Shown: in pieces, positions 14,898 through 22,898 of the stretch | Layout of the letters: the number at the start of each line of letters is the position of its first letter | Numbering within the stretch: the stretch's first letter is position 1 | Source: Sellimonas sp963559135 | Lineage (GTDB): Bacteria; Bacillota; Clostridia; Lachnospirales; Lachnospiraceae | Length of the DNA: 26,023 bases | Direction of reading: 5' to 3' | Assembly (NCBI GenBank): GCA_963559135.1 | Contig: CAUWJP010000034.1 | Span: 1 to 26,023 of the forward strand | The notes under the pieces: generated by a model | Database searches by the model: none | Told to the model about the DNA's origin: nothing | What the model saw: the letters and a program-made list of their open reading frames with translations, nothing else | Made by a program: the position numbers and the translations under genes

Positions 14898-15815
14898 ATG
14901 AATATGTATAAAGATTTTTATGAGAAACTGTGCGGATGCACGTCACCGGAACGGGTAAAAGAGCAGGAGCTGATGGCAAAACATACGACCTTCAGAGTCG
15001 GCGGACCGGCAGACTACTTTGTCTCTCCGGCAGACAGCGTGGAAGTCAAAAATCTGACAGAGCTTTGCAAAGCGGAAGGTGTACCATACTATATTGTAGG
15101 AAACGGAAGCAATCTTCTGGTGAGCGACAAAGGGTACCGGGGTGTCATTATCGCGATCGGAAGAGAGATGTCCCGAATCGAGGTACGGGAAAATGAGATC
15201 CGGGCACAGGCCGGGGCTTTGATGAGCCAGATTGCGGCAGCTGCGCTGGAAAATGAGCTTGCCGGATTTGAGTTCGCATCCGGGATTCCGGGGACGATCG
15301 GTGGAGCTGCCGTGATGAATGCGGGGGCCTACGGCGGAGAGATGAAGGATGTGATCTGGCAGGTGACAGTTCTTGATGGAGAGGGAAATACTCTTGTCCT
15401 TTCACAGGATGAGCTGGAGTTCGGATACCGGACAAGTATTGTGATGAAGAGGGGCTACATTGTGTTGGAAGTATGCATACGTCTGGAAAAAGGAAATCGG
15501 GAAGATATCTTTATGAAGATGGAAGATTTCAAGCAGAGACGGATCTCCAAGCAGCCGCTGGAGTACCCAAGCGCAGGAAGTACATTCAAGCGTCCGGAAG
15601 GATATTTTGCAGGGAAACTGATCCAGGATGCGGGCCTTCGGGGATTTACGGTCGGAGGAGCGCAGGTATCAGAAAAACACAGCGGCTTTGTGATCAATAA
15701 AGGCGGAGCCACAGCGCAGGATGTAAACAGTCTGATGCAGGAAGTATCGGACCGCGTATACAAAGAATTCGGCGTCAGGTTGGAGCCGGAAGTAAGAAGG
15801 CTTGGAGAATTTTAG
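14898..15815 (+). CDS. murB: UDP-N-acetylenolpyruvoylglucosamine reductase
   Basis: A 305-residue FAD enzyme that reduces UDP-GlcNAc-enolpyruvate to UDP-MurNAc in cytoplasmic peptidoglycan precursor synthesis. FAD-binding segments HTTFRVGGPADYFV, GNGSNLLVSDKGYRGVII and ASGIPGTIGGAAVMNAGAYGGE are clear. YPSAGSTFKRP carries the catalytic Ser region, and LEPEVRRLGEF ends the protein. GGAG (14885-14888) lies 9 bases before ATG 14898; the second ATG at 14904 is too far from it. First gene of an operon with rapZ, whiA and the HPr-like gene, an arrangement often seen in Clostridia. Confidence 0.97.
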   Translation: MNMYKDFYEKLCGCTSPERVKEQELMAKHTTFRVGGPADYFVSPADSVEVKNLTELCKAEGVPYYIVGNGSNLLVSDKGYRGVIIAIGREMSRIEVRENEIRAQAGALMSQIAAAALENELAGFEFASGIPGTIGGAAVMNAGAYGGEMKDVIWQVTVLDGEGNTLVLSQDELEFGYRTSIVMKRGYIVLEVCIRLEKGNREDIFMKMEDFKQRRISKQPLEYPSAGSTFKRPEGYFAGKLIQDAGLRGFTVGGAQVSEKHSGFVINKGGATAQDVNSLMQEVSDRVYKEFGVRLEPEVRRLGEF

Positions 15816-15866
15816 ACGAAACAGGACGAAAGATAAGAGACACAAAAAGAAAAGGCGGTATGGAAT

Positions 15867-16745
15867 ATGCGGATTGTAATCGTGACAGGCATTTCGGGAG
15901 CAGGCAAATCGACAGCACTTAAGATGCTGGAGGATGTGGGATATTTCTGCGTGGATAATCTGCCGGTCCCGCTTCTGCCGAAATTTATGGAGATGCTGAT
16001 CCTGCCGGGATCAGAATATACAAAGGTGGCGCTTGGAATCGATATTCGGAGCAGCCTGAAGTTTGCGCAGCTGCAGGAGTCTCTGGAGAAGCTGAGAGAA
16101 AAGGGAGTAAAATTTGAAATTCTGTTCCTCGATGCTTCCGATCAGGCATTGATCAAACGGTATAAGGAGACAAGGAGAAGCCATCCGCTTGCAGGAGAAG
16201 GCAGGGTTGACAAAGGGATTGACGAGGAGAGAAAGCGGCTCGTATTTCTGAAACAGCAGGCAGATTATATAATCGACACCAGTCAGATGCTTACAAGAGA
16301 GCTGCGCTCCGAAATCCATAAGATCTTTGTGGAGAACAAAAACTATAAGAATCTGTATGTGACGATCCTTTCTTTTGGATTCAAATACGGAATTCCGGGA
16401 GACGCGGATCTGGTATTTGACGTCCGGTTTCTGCCGAATCCATACTATATTACGGAACTGCGCCCGATGAGTGGAAATGATGCTCCGGTTCGAGACTATG
16501 TGATGAACAGTGAAACGGCTCGGACATTTCTCGACAAACTGACGGATATGGTGCAGTTTTTGATCCCGAATTATGTGGCGGAGGGCAAGAACCAGCTTGT
16601 CATTGCAATCGGATGTACCGGAGGCAAGCACAGGTCCGTCACGCTAGCCAATGCATTATATTATGCACTGGAACAGGAGGAAGGCTACGGCCTTAAGATC
16701 GAGCACAGGGACATTGAAAAAGATGCCAGGGTGAAAGGAATATAA
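15867..16745 (+). CDS. rapZ: RNase adapter RapZ (YvcJ-type nucleotide-binding protein)
   Basis: A 292-residue P-loop protein. Walker A is G8-ISGAGKS15, followed by CVDNLPVPLLPKF, DIRS, LFLDASDQALIKRYKETRRSHPLA, LSFGFKYGIPGDADLVFDVRFLPNPYY and IGCTGGKHRSV. In E. coli RapZ senses glucosamine-6-phosphate and directs RNase E to an sRNA. The Bacillus homologue YvcJ hydrolyses nucleotides and affects competence, and its role in Clostridia is unsettled. It overlaps whiA by one base. In Bacillus, yvcK lies between the rapZ and whiA homologues, but it is absent here. Confidence 0.96.
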   Translation: MRIVIVTGISGAGKSTALKMLEDVGYFCVDNLPVPLLPKFMEMLILPGSEYTKVALGIDIRSSLKFAQLQESLEKLREKGVKFEILFLDASDQALIKRYKETRRSHPLAGEGRVDKGIDEERKRLVFLKQQADYIIDTSQMLTRELRSEIHKIFVENKNYKNLYVTILSFGFKYGIPGDADLVFDVRFLPNPYYITELRPMSGNDAPVRDYVMNSETARTFLDKLTDMVQFLIPNYVAEGKNQLVIAIGCTGGKHRSVTLANALYYALEQEEGYGLKIEHRDIEKDARVKGI

Positions 16746-17713
16746 TGATGTCATTTTCAGGTAAGGTAAAGGAGGAGCTGGCAGGACAAACAAGCAGTGC
16801 AAGACATTGCCAGATCGCGGAATGTGCGGCGCTTCTGTGCTTTTCGGCCGGAGTATCCTTTGAAGAAGGGGAACAGACATACTTAAGGCTCAGCACGGAA
16901 AATATCGCAGTTGCAAGAAAGTACTTTACATTATTGGTAAAAACGTTTAATATAAAGGCTGAAATTTCTATCCGTAGAAATCAGGACAAAAAAAGTATTT
17001 TATATTTGATAACAGTAGGAGGCCGGAAACATACCGACAGAATCCTGCAGGCGGCAAAGCTTGTCCGGGATACAGAAAAACAGGCGGGCTTTTCCGGAGT
17101 GAGCAGTCTCGTATACCAGAACGGGTGCTGTAAAAGGGCGTTTCTTAGGGGAGCCTTTCTGACAGCGGGTTCCATGAGTGATCCGCATAAATCTTATCAT
17201 TTTGAAATTGTATGTGCGTCTGAGGAAAAGGCGGCTCTTCTTCAGAAGATGATGCAAGGCTTTGAGATGGACGCAAAAGTGGTGAAACGGAAGAAGTCGT
17301 TTGTCGTATATTTAAAAGAAGGTACTCAGATTTCGCTTGCGCTGAATGTGATGGATGCACCAGTTGCCCTCATGGAGTTTGAGAATATCCGGATTCTGAA
17401 GGAAATGCGAAACTCAGTAAACCGCAAGGTAAACTGTGAGACCGCAAATATTCAGAAGACCGTATCGGCTGCAGTCAAGCAGATGGAAGATATTGAGTAT
17501 ATCAGAGATCATATGGGATTTGAGAAGCTTTCCGATGGATTGAAAGATATGGCCCAGGCCCGTCTGCAATATCCGGAGGCGACATTGAAAGAGCTTGGAG
17601 AGCTGATGCCGGAACCGGTTGGCAAATCCGGAGTCAACCACAGGCTACGCCGTCTAGGCGAAATTGCTGAGAAATTGCGAAAAGCAAATGGAGTTCAAGG
17701 AGGTACACAATGA
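16745..17713 (+). CDS. whiA: WhiA family DNA-binding protein
   Basis: A 322-residue protein with an N-terminal region (about 1-85, SFSGKVKEELAGQ) and a LAGLIDADG homing-endonuclease-like fold (about 90-195, GCCKRAFLRGAFLTAGSMSDPHKSYHFEI) without evident nuclease function in this family. A C-terminal helix-turn-helix (about 255-310, LPEATLKELGELMP-type and GKSGVNHRLRRLGEIA) follows. In actinomycetes WhiA is a sporulation regulator; in Firmicutes it affects division and chromosome segregation. ATG 16745 overlaps the rapZ stop, and ATG 16748 is an equally possible start. Its stop overlaps the next gene (ATGA). Confidence 0.96.
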   Translation: MMSFSGKVKEELAGQTSSARHCQIAECAALLCFSAGVSFEEGEQTYLRLSTENIAVARKYFTLLVKTFNIKAEISIRRNQDKKSILYLITVGGRKHTDRILQAAKLVRDTEKQAGFSGVSSLVYQNGCCKRAFLRGAFLTAGSMSDPHKSYHFEIVCASEEKAALLQKMMQGFEMDAKVVKRKKSFVVYLKEGTQISLALNVMDAPVALMEFENIRILKEMRNSVNRKVNCETANIQKTVSAAVKQMEDIEYIRDHMGFEKLSDGLKDMAQARLQYPEATLKELGELMPEPVGKSGVNHRLRRLGEIAEKLRKANGVQGGTQ

Positions 17714-17967
17714 TTAAGAAGCCATTGAAGATCAAATGTGACGACGGATTGGATGCAAGACCGATCGCTTTGCTTGTACAGGAGGCAAGTCAGTATGAAA
17801 GCCGTGTGTTCATTGAGATCGGCAGCAAGAAGATCAACGCCAAAAGCATTATGGGCATGATGAGCCTGAAATTAAGCGGAGGCGAAGAGCTGACGGTGGT
17901 TGCAGAAGGCGTAGATGAAGAAGCGGCAGCAAAGGGGATTGAGAAGTTTCTGGAACATGCAAGATAG
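17710..17967 (+). CDS. HPr-like (Crh-like) protein with Asp in place of the catalytic His-15
   Basis: An 85-residue HPr fold. Position 15, the PEP-dependent phosphorylation His of HPr (GLHARP), is Asp here (GLDARP). Ser46, the HPr-kinase site, is kept in AKSIMGMMSL. It therefore cannot act as a normal PTS phosphocarrier but could still be a Ser46-phosphorylated regulator, like Bacillus Crh, which has Gln at position 15. The location directly after whiA matches crh in the Bacillus yvcI-crh cluster. AAGGAGG (about 17698-17704) is ideal for ATG 17710, which overlaps the whiA stop. Last gene of the operon before a terminator. Confidence 0.93.
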   Translation: MIKKPLKIKCDDGLDARPIALLVQEASQYESRVFIEIGSKKINAKSIMGMMSLKLSGGEELTVVAEGVDEEAAAKGIEKFLEHAR

Positions 17968-18000
17968 TTCTGTCGCATACATAGAAAAAGAGAGAATGAG

Positions 18001-18038
18001 AAGGGTGTTGCCGGTTAAGCGAGGTAACATCCTTTTCC
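18001..18038 (+). terminator. Intrinsic terminator of the murB operon
   Basis: AAGGGTGTTGCC (18001-18012) pairs over 12 positions with GGTAACATCCTT (18023-18034), including two G-T pairs, and is followed by TTCC. The tail is short, so efficiency is uncertain. Confidence 0.65.
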
Positions 18039-18088
18039 TATCGTTTCGGCAAACAGGTATGAGTTTTTAGTAAAGGTGGCAGCAGGAA

Positions 18089-19033
18089 ATGAAAAAGATT
18101 CTATTTATTTATAATCCCAATGCGGGAAAAGGGCTTTTAAAGCCGAAATTATCTGACATCGTGGATCTGTTTGTAAAAAGTGGATGTGAAGTTGTGATTT
18201 ACCCAACACAGAGTTATCACGATGCCTATAAAAAAGTCATGAAATTCAAAGAAGACTACGATATTGTCGTGTGCAGCGGTGGAGACGGAACACTGGATGA
18301 AGTGGTTACCGGAATGATGAAGCGCAGCAGCAGAATACCGGTAGGCTACATTCCGACCGGTACGACCAACGATTTTGCAAACAGCCTTCATATTCCGAAA
18401 GATCTGTTAAGCGCAGCGGATGCGGCAGTCAACGGTAAGCCGTTCCACTGCGATATCGGTCAGTTCAACGACGATTATTTCGTATATGTGGCAGCCTTCG
18501 GGCTGTTTACTGACGTCTCCTACCAGACAAAGCAGGAGATGAAGAATATGCTTGGCCATCTGGCGTATCTGCTGGAAGGAGCAAAGCGTCTGTTCGATAT
18601 TCCATCATACCATGTCAAGGTGACTTACGATGGAACGGAGATCGAAGACGATTTTGTGTTCTGTTCTGTCACAAACTCCAGATCCATGGGCGGATTCCGA
18701 AATATGTTCGGACACGAAGTAGAATTTGACGATGGCGAGTTTGAAGCAACCCTTGTCAGATCACCGAAAAATCTTCTGGAGCTTCAGAGCATTGTTGCTG
18801 CTCTGATGAGCAAGGAGAAAAACTCCACCTATATTTACAATATCAAGGCAAAAACGATTTCCTTTGAGTCCATCGAAGAAATTCCGTGGACGCTGGATGG
18901 TGAGTTTGGAGGCGAATTTGACAGTGTCCATATCAGAAACAGACAGCAAGAGCTATGCATTATGGTGCCGGAAGAAAAGGCGGAAGAGCTGATTCACCAC
19001 CCGTACAAAGAATTGTCTGAAAATAAAATTTAA
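18089..19033 (+). CDS. YegS/DgkB-family lipid (diacylglycerol) kinase
   Basis: A 314-residue soluble kinase. NPNAGKG (9-15), the catalytic glycine-rich G64-GDGT68, GYIPTGTTNDFANSL (87-100) and the C-terminal WTLDGEFGGEFDSVHI are the signatures of the DAGK catalytic family. Members phosphorylate diacylglycerol or related lipids at the cytoplasmic membrane face. In Firmicutes DgkB recycles diacylglycerol released by lipoteichoic acid synthesis. Exact substrate assignment needs biochemistry. AGGTGG (18074-18079) lies 9 bases before the ATG. No strong promoter is visible after the terminator at 18038, so read-through is possible. Confidence 0.92.
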   Translation: MKKILFIYNPNAGKGLLKPKLSDIVDLFVKSGCEVVIYPTQSYHDAYKKVMKFKEDYDIVVCSGGDGTLDEVVTGMMKRSSRIPVGYIPTGTTNDFANSLHIPKDLLSAADAAVNGKPFHCDIGQFNDDYFVYVAAFGLFTDVSYQTKQEMKNMLGHLAYLLEGAKRLFDIPSYHVKVTYDGTEIEDDFVFCSVTNSRSMGGFRNMFGHEVEFDDGEFEATLVRSPKNLLELQSIVAALMSKEKNSTYIYNIKAKTISFESIEEIPWTLDGEFGGEFDSVHIRNRQQELCIMVPEEKAEELIHHPYKELSENKI

Positions 19034-19051
19034 AATAATGAAAAAAAAGAC

Positions 19052-19080
19052 TTGTATATTTTAGAAAAATAGTATACAAT
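19052..19080 (+). promoter_or_regulatory. Promoter of the tRNA-Glu / fba transcript
   Basis: TTGTAT (19052-19057), a 17-base spacer and TACAAT (19075-19080). The leader then holds a hairpin (GTGA/TCAC at 19087-19090 and 19110-19113, AACAC/GTGTT at 19094-19098 and 19103-19107) just before the tRNA. Confidence 0.75.
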
Positions 19081-19120
19081 AAGCGAGTGAGGTAACACAG
19101 ACGTGTTCTTCACTGGCCGT

Positions 19121-19192
19121 GGCCCCCTGGTCAAGCGGTTAAGACGCCACCCTCTCACGGTGGAATCAGGGGTTCGATTCCCCTGGGGGTCA
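19121..19192 (+). tRNA. tRNA-Glu (CTC anticodon)
   Basis: A complete cloverleaf of 72 bases. The acceptor GGCCCCC (19121-19127) pairs with GGGGGTC (19185-19191), the anticodon stem is CCACC/GGTGG with loop CTCTCAC (anticodon CTC), and the T arm carries GGTTCGATTCC. CCA is not encoded. The aldolase gene starts 27 bases downstream with no terminator between. Confidence 0.95.
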
Positions 19193-19218
19193 TATCTTAG
19201 AGAAGTGGAGGAAAAATT

Positions 19219-20085
19219 ATGTTAGTATCAGCAGCAGAAATGTTAAAGAAAGCAAAAGCAGGACATTATGCAGTAGGTCAGTTTAATATTAACAATCTGG
19301 AATGGACAAAAGCGATTCTGACAGCGGCAGAGGAAACAAAGTCCCCGGTAATCCTGGGTGTATCCGAAGGTGCCGGAAAATACATGGCAGGCTACAAGAC
19401 AGTAGTCGGAATGGTAAACGGTATGCTGGAAGAGATGAAGATTACAGTTCCGGTTGCACTTCACTTAGACCATGGTACTTATGAAGGATGTCAGAAATGC
19501 ATCGAAGCAGGTTTTTCTTCCATTATGTTCGACGGTTCTCACTATCCGATCGAAGAGAACGTAGCTAAGACAAAAGAGCTTGCAGCTATCTGCAAGGAAA
19601 AAGGAATGTCTCTGGAAGCAGAAGTTGGTTCCATCGGCGGCGAAGAAGACGGAGTAGTCGGAGCCGGCGAATGTGCAGATCCGAAGGAATGTAAAATGAT
19701 TGCTGATCTTGGCGTTGATATGCTTGCAGCAGGAATTGGAAACATTCACGGAGTATATCCGGAAAACTGGCAGGGACTGAGCTTTGAAACACTTGATGCA
19801 ATCCAGGAACTTACAGGCGATATGCCGCTGGTACTTCACGGAGGTACAGGTATTCCGGATGATATGATCAAAAAGGCAATCAGCCTTGGAGTGGCAAAGA
19901 TCAATGTAAATACAGAATGCCAGCTTGTATTTGCAGAAGCTACACGCAAATACATTGAAGAAGGTAAAGACAAAGAAAAGAAAGGCTTTGACCCTCGTAA
20001 ATTATTAAAACCAGGTGCAGAAGCCATCGTTGAAAAAGTAAAAGAAAAAATGGAATTATTCGGCTCTGTTGGAAAAGCAGAATAA
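19219..20085 (+). CDS. fba: Class II fructose-1,6-bisphosphate aldolase
   Basis: A 288-residue zinc-dependent aldolase that splits fructose-1,6-bisphosphate into glyceraldehyde-3-phosphate and dihydroxyacetone phosphate in glycolysis. Signatures are HLDHGTYEGCQKCIEAGF with Asp/His catalytic and metal residues, FDGSHYPIEENV, EAEVGSIGGEEDG, GIGNIHGVYP and VLHGGTGIPDDMI followed by KINVNTECQ. A GTGGAGGA ribosome binding site ends a few bases before the ATG. Codons such as GAA, AAA, GGT and CTT are favoured, fitting high expression. No own promoter is visible; it appears to share the tRNA-Glu transcript. Confidence 0.97.
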   Translation: MLVSAAEMLKKAKAGHYAVGQFNINNLEWTKAILTAAEETKSPVILGVSEGAGKYMAGYKTVVGMVNGMLEEMKITVPVALHLDHGTYEGCQKCIEAGFSSIMFDGSHYPIEENVAKTKELAAICKEKGMSLEAEVGSIGGEEDGVVGAGECADPKECKMIADLGVDMLAAGIGNIHGVYPENWQGLSFETLDAIQELTGDMPLVLHGGTGIPDDMIKKAISLGVAKINVNTECQLVFAEATRKYIEEGKDKEKKGFDPRKLLKPGAEAIVEKVKEKMELFGSVGKAE

Positions 20086-20102
20086 TCGAAACAAGAGAAT
20101 AC

Positions 20103-20133
20103 AAGGCATTCCACTTGCATGGAGTGCCTTTTT
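20103..20133 (+). terminator. Intrinsic terminator of fba
   Basis: AAGGCATTCCA (20103-20113) pairs with TGGAGTGCCTT (20120-20130), one G-T pair, followed by TTT (TTTTT including the stem end). Confidence 0.88.
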
Positions 20134-20160
20134 CTGTATAAAGAATATGGAGGAGAAAGC

Positions 20161-22281
20161 ATGGAGGACAACAAAAAGGTGATCAATGTAGCAGAGATTT
20201 TCGGAGAAAATGTATTTAACGATACCGTGATGCAGGAACGTCTGCCGAAGAAGATCTACAAAGAGCTGAGACATACGATCGAAGAGGGAAAAGAACTGGA
20301 CATTGCTACAGCGGATGTGATTGCCCATGAGATGAAAGAATGGGCGATTGAAAAGGGAGCCACACACTATACGCACTGGTTCCAGCCTCTTACAGGGGTA
20401 ACAGCAGAAAAGCATGATTCCTTTATTTCTGCACCGATGGCGAATGGAAAGGTGCTGATGAGCTTTTCTGGAAAAGAGCTGATCAAAGGAGAACCGGATG
20501 CTTCTTCTTTCCCGTCAGGGGGGCTTCGAGCTACATTTGAGGCTCGCGGATATACTGCGTGGGACCCTACTTCTCCTGCATTCGTGAAGAAAGATGAGAA
20601 TGGATGTATTCTTTACGTGCCGACCGCTTTCTGTTCTTATACCGGAGAAGCGCTGGATCAGAAGACACCGCTTCTCAGATCAATGGAAGCGATCAATAAA
20701 CAGGCACTGCGTTTCCTTCGTCTGTTCGGAAATACAACGTCGAAGCGCGTAAAGCCGTCGGTCGGCATTGAGCAGGAGTATTTCCTTGTTGACCGGAAAA
20801 AATATCTGAAAAGAAAAGATCTTGTGTTTACAGGCCGTACGCTCTTTGGCGCAATGCCTCCGAAAGGACAGGAACTGGATGACCACTATTTCGGAAGCAT
20901 CCGCGCAAGAATCGCCGCATTTATGAAAGAAGTAAATGAGGAACTTTGGAGACTGGGCGTGACTGCAAAGACACAGCACAATGAAGTGGCTCCGGCTCAG
21001 CATGAGCTGGCTCCGATTTATGTAGAGTGCAACGTGGCTGTGGATCACAACCAGTTGATTATGGAGACGCTGAAAAGGGTGGCGGAAAGACAGGGGCTTC
21101 ACTGCCTGCTTCACGAAAAGCCGTTCGCAGGCGTGAATGGATCGGGAAAGCATGATAACTGGTCTTTGACAACCGATGATGGAAAAAATCTTCTTGATCC
21201 GGGAAAAACACCTCATGAGAATATTCAGTTCCTTCTGATGCTGCTCTGCGTGCTCAGAGCTGTAGACAGACATGCAGACCTTTTACGAGAGTCAGCAGCG
21301 GACCCGGGAAATGACCACAGACTTGGATCAAGTGAGGCACCGCCGGCAATTATCTCCGTATTCCTCGGAGAACAGTTGGAGGATGTGCTGGAACAGCTTG
21401 TTATTTCCGGAAATGCTACACATAGCATCAAGGGAGGTAAACTCCAGACCGGCGTCAAGGCGCTTCCGGGGTTGAACAAGGATGCGACAGACAGAAACAG
21501 GACTTCACCGTTTGCGTTTACAGGAAACAAGTTTGAATTCCGTATGCTTGGTTCCAGAGATTCTGCAGCTGCGCCGAACATTGTATTAAATACGATTGTG
21601 GCAGAAGCACTCTGTGATGCTTGCGACATTCTGGAACAGGCAGAGGACTTTGAACAGGCAGTACATGATTTGATCAAAGAATATGCGACTGAGCATCAGA
21701 AGATCGTATTTAACGGAAATGGTTATTCTGAAGAGTGGGTAAAAGAGGCTGAAAGAAGAGGGCTTCCTAATTTACCGTCCACCATAGATGCTATTCCGGC
21801 ACTTGTAGCGGACAAAAACGTGGAAATGTTTGAAAAATTCCATGTATTTACAAGAGCAGAGCTGGATTCCCGTGCAGAAATCAAATACGAAGCCTATGCA
21901 AAGGCAGTAAATATTGAAGCGCGCACGATGATTGATATAGCAAGCAAACATATTATTCCGGCGGTTATCCGTGGAACAAAGACGCTGGCTGAGACGGTCA
22001 ATGCGGTAGTACAGGCAGGTGCAGATGCCGATGTACAAAGAGAACTTCTGACGGAAATAAGCAGCCTTTTAAAAGAGACGAAGAACGCGCTCACCACACT
22101 GGAAAAGGTGACACAGGAGGCGGCCTCCAAAGAAAAAGGAAAGGTGCAGGCAGAATATTTCCACGAATATGTAGTTCCGGCTATGGATGCACTCAGAGTT
22201 CCGGTTGACAAACTGGAAATGATTGTGGATAAGGAAATCTGGCCGATGCCATCCTATGGGGATTTGATTTTTGAGGTATAA
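20161..22281 (+). CDS. glnN: Glutamine synthetase type III
   Basis: A 706-residue enzyme of the large GSIII class, which makes glutamine from glutamate and ammonia with ATP and is common in Bacteroidetes and anaerobic Firmicutes. Visible features are the N-terminal GSIII region (EIFGENVFNDTVMQERLPK), SFPSGGLRATFEARGYTAWDP, GIEQEYFLVD, the active-site segment NEVAPAQHELAPIYVECN (near residue 275), HEKPFAGVNGSGKHDNWS, NRTSPFAFTGNKFEFRMLGS and a long C-terminal extension with AVIRGTKTLAETVNAV. GGAGGAG (20149-20155) supports ATG 20161; the earlier ATG at 20119 falls in the fba terminator. It is followed after 3 bases by a HAAS-domain membrane protein. Confidence 0.96.
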   Translation: MEDNKKVINVAEIFGENVFNDTVMQERLPKKIYKELRHTIEEGKELDIATADVIAHEMKEWAIEKGATHYTHWFQPLTGVTAEKHDSFISAPMANGKVLMSFSGKELIKGEPDASSFPSGGLRATFEARGYTAWDPTSPAFVKKDENGCILYVPTAFCSYTGEALDQKTPLLRSMEAINKQALRFLRLFGNTTSKRVKPSVGIEQEYFLVDRKKYLKRKDLVFTGRTLFGAMPPKGQELDDHYFGSIRARIAAFMKEVNEELWRLGVTAKTQHNEVAPAQHELAPIYVECNVAVDHNQLIMETLKRVAERQGLHCLLHEKPFAGVNGSGKHDNWSLTTDDGKNLLDPGKTPHENIQFLLMLLCVLRAVDRHADLLRESAADPGNDHRLGSSEAPPAIISVFLGEQLEDVLEQLVISGNATHSIKGGKLQTGVKALPGLNKDATDRNRTSPFAFTGNKFEFRMLGSRDSAAAPNIVLNTIVAEALCDACDILEQAEDFEQAVHDLIKEYATEHQKIVFNGNGYSEEWVKEAERRGLPNLPSTIDAIPALVADKNVEMFEKFHVFTRAELDSRAEIKYEAYAKAVNIEARTMIDIASKHIIPAVIRGTKTLAETVNAVVQAGADADVQRELLTEISSLLKETKNALTTLEKVTQEAASKEKGKVQAEYFHEYVVPAMDALRVPVDKLEMIVDKEIWPMPSYGDLIFEV

Positions 22282-22284
22282 TAT

Positions 22285-22752
22285 ATGAATCGAAGCGAAT
22301 TTTTGAATAAGCTGCGAGAAACCCTGGAAAACGATCTGAGTGCTCAGGTGGTTCAGGAAAATATCGAATATTATGATTCTTATATAAGAAGTGAGGTACA
22401 AAACGGCAGGACAGAGCAGGAGGTGCTGGAGATGCTCGGTGATCCGTGGGTAATTGCCCGGACGATCATCAATTCTGCTGAAAACGAGCGGGACTACTAC
22501 GGCGGTCCATCCAGTTCTTACGGCTCTGGACAGAGCACGTATACAGAAGAAGAGGAAAAGGAGATCCGTCATCCGATTCTTCACCTGATGGGGATTGATA
22601 CGTGGTGGAAGCGGCTTCTGTTTTTTGCAGGCATTATCATTGTCCTTATGATTGTCGTATCGGTTGTGACCGGGCTGATTGCCGCGGTGCTGCCATTTGC
22701 GCTTCCGCTTTTGATTCTGATTCTGGTTCTCCGCATTATGGGAGGACGATAA
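22285..22752 (+). CDS. DUF1700/HAAS-domain small membrane protein
   Basis: A 155-residue protein. The N terminus (about 1-65, MNRSEFLNKLRETL, YYDSYIRSEVQNGRTEQEVLEMLGDPWVIARTII) is the HAAS helical domain typical of DUF1700 proteins, which are often paired with PadR-type regulators. A short Ser/Gly/Tyr-rich linker leads to two closely spaced transmembrane helices (about 110-131 and 133-150), ending in MGGR. It begins 3 bases after glnN and is surely co-transcribed, with GAGG as ribosome binding site inside the end of glnN. No PadR gene is present here. The function is unknown; a membrane-associated sensor or scaffold is possible. Confidence 0.87.
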   Translation: MNRSEFLNKLRETLENDLSAQVVQENIEYYDSYIRSEVQNGRTEQEVLEMLGDPWVIARTIINSAENERDYYGGPSSSYGSGQSTYTEEEEKEIRHPILHLMGIDTWWKRLLFFAGIIIVLMIVVSVVTGLIAAVLPFALPLLILILVLRIMGGR

Positions 22753-22761
22753 CGAAAGAAA

Positions 22762-22797
22762 AAGGAGGTACTGTCTGTGAGCGGTACCTCCTTATTT
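22762..22797 (+). terminator. Terminator of the glnN operon
   Basis: AAGGAGGTAC (22762-22771) pairs with GTACCTCCTT (22784-22793), followed by ATTTT. The minus-strand side also carries a T-run, so it may act both ways. Confidence 0.85.
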
Positions 22798-22805
22798 TGG
22801 GCGGT

Positions 22806-22842
22806 AAAAATAAAAGACCGATGGGGGAGCCATCGGTCTTTT
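22806..22842 (-). terminator. Strong hairpin terminator oriented to the minus strand
   Basis: AAAAGACCGATGG (22812-22824) and CCATCGGTCTTTT (22830-22842) pair perfectly around GGGAG. On the minus strand the stem is followed by ATTTTTA, while the plus-strand side continues with GAGGGGAG and has no T-run, so the natural reading is minus. Confidence 0.75.
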
Positions 22843-22891
22843 GAGGGGAGTATAAATAATTAATAAGGGGTGTAGAAAGCCTGCTTTCTAC
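22806..22891 (-). ncRNA. Predicted minus-strand small RNA with C-rich anti-Shine-Dalgarno segments
   Basis: Read on the minus strand, a promoter (22927-22899) is followed at once by a perfect 5' hairpin, GTAGAAAGC-AG-GCTTTCTAC (22891-22872). A single-stranded linker follows with ACCCCTT (22871-22865) and ACTCCCC (22851-22845), then a terminator hairpin with a C-rich loop (22842-22812) and a T-rich tail. The product would be about 86 bases. No ORF of note lies inside. Promoter, two hairpins and orientation fit one another. Expression is not shown. Confidence 0.5.
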
Positions 22892-22898
22892 AAAAGTT

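Noticed and set aside
20115..20142. TTGCAT-16-TATAAA as a promoter for glnN
   Set aside because: Its start would fall on the ribosome binding site at 20149 and its -35 lies in the fba terminator, leaving almost no leader.
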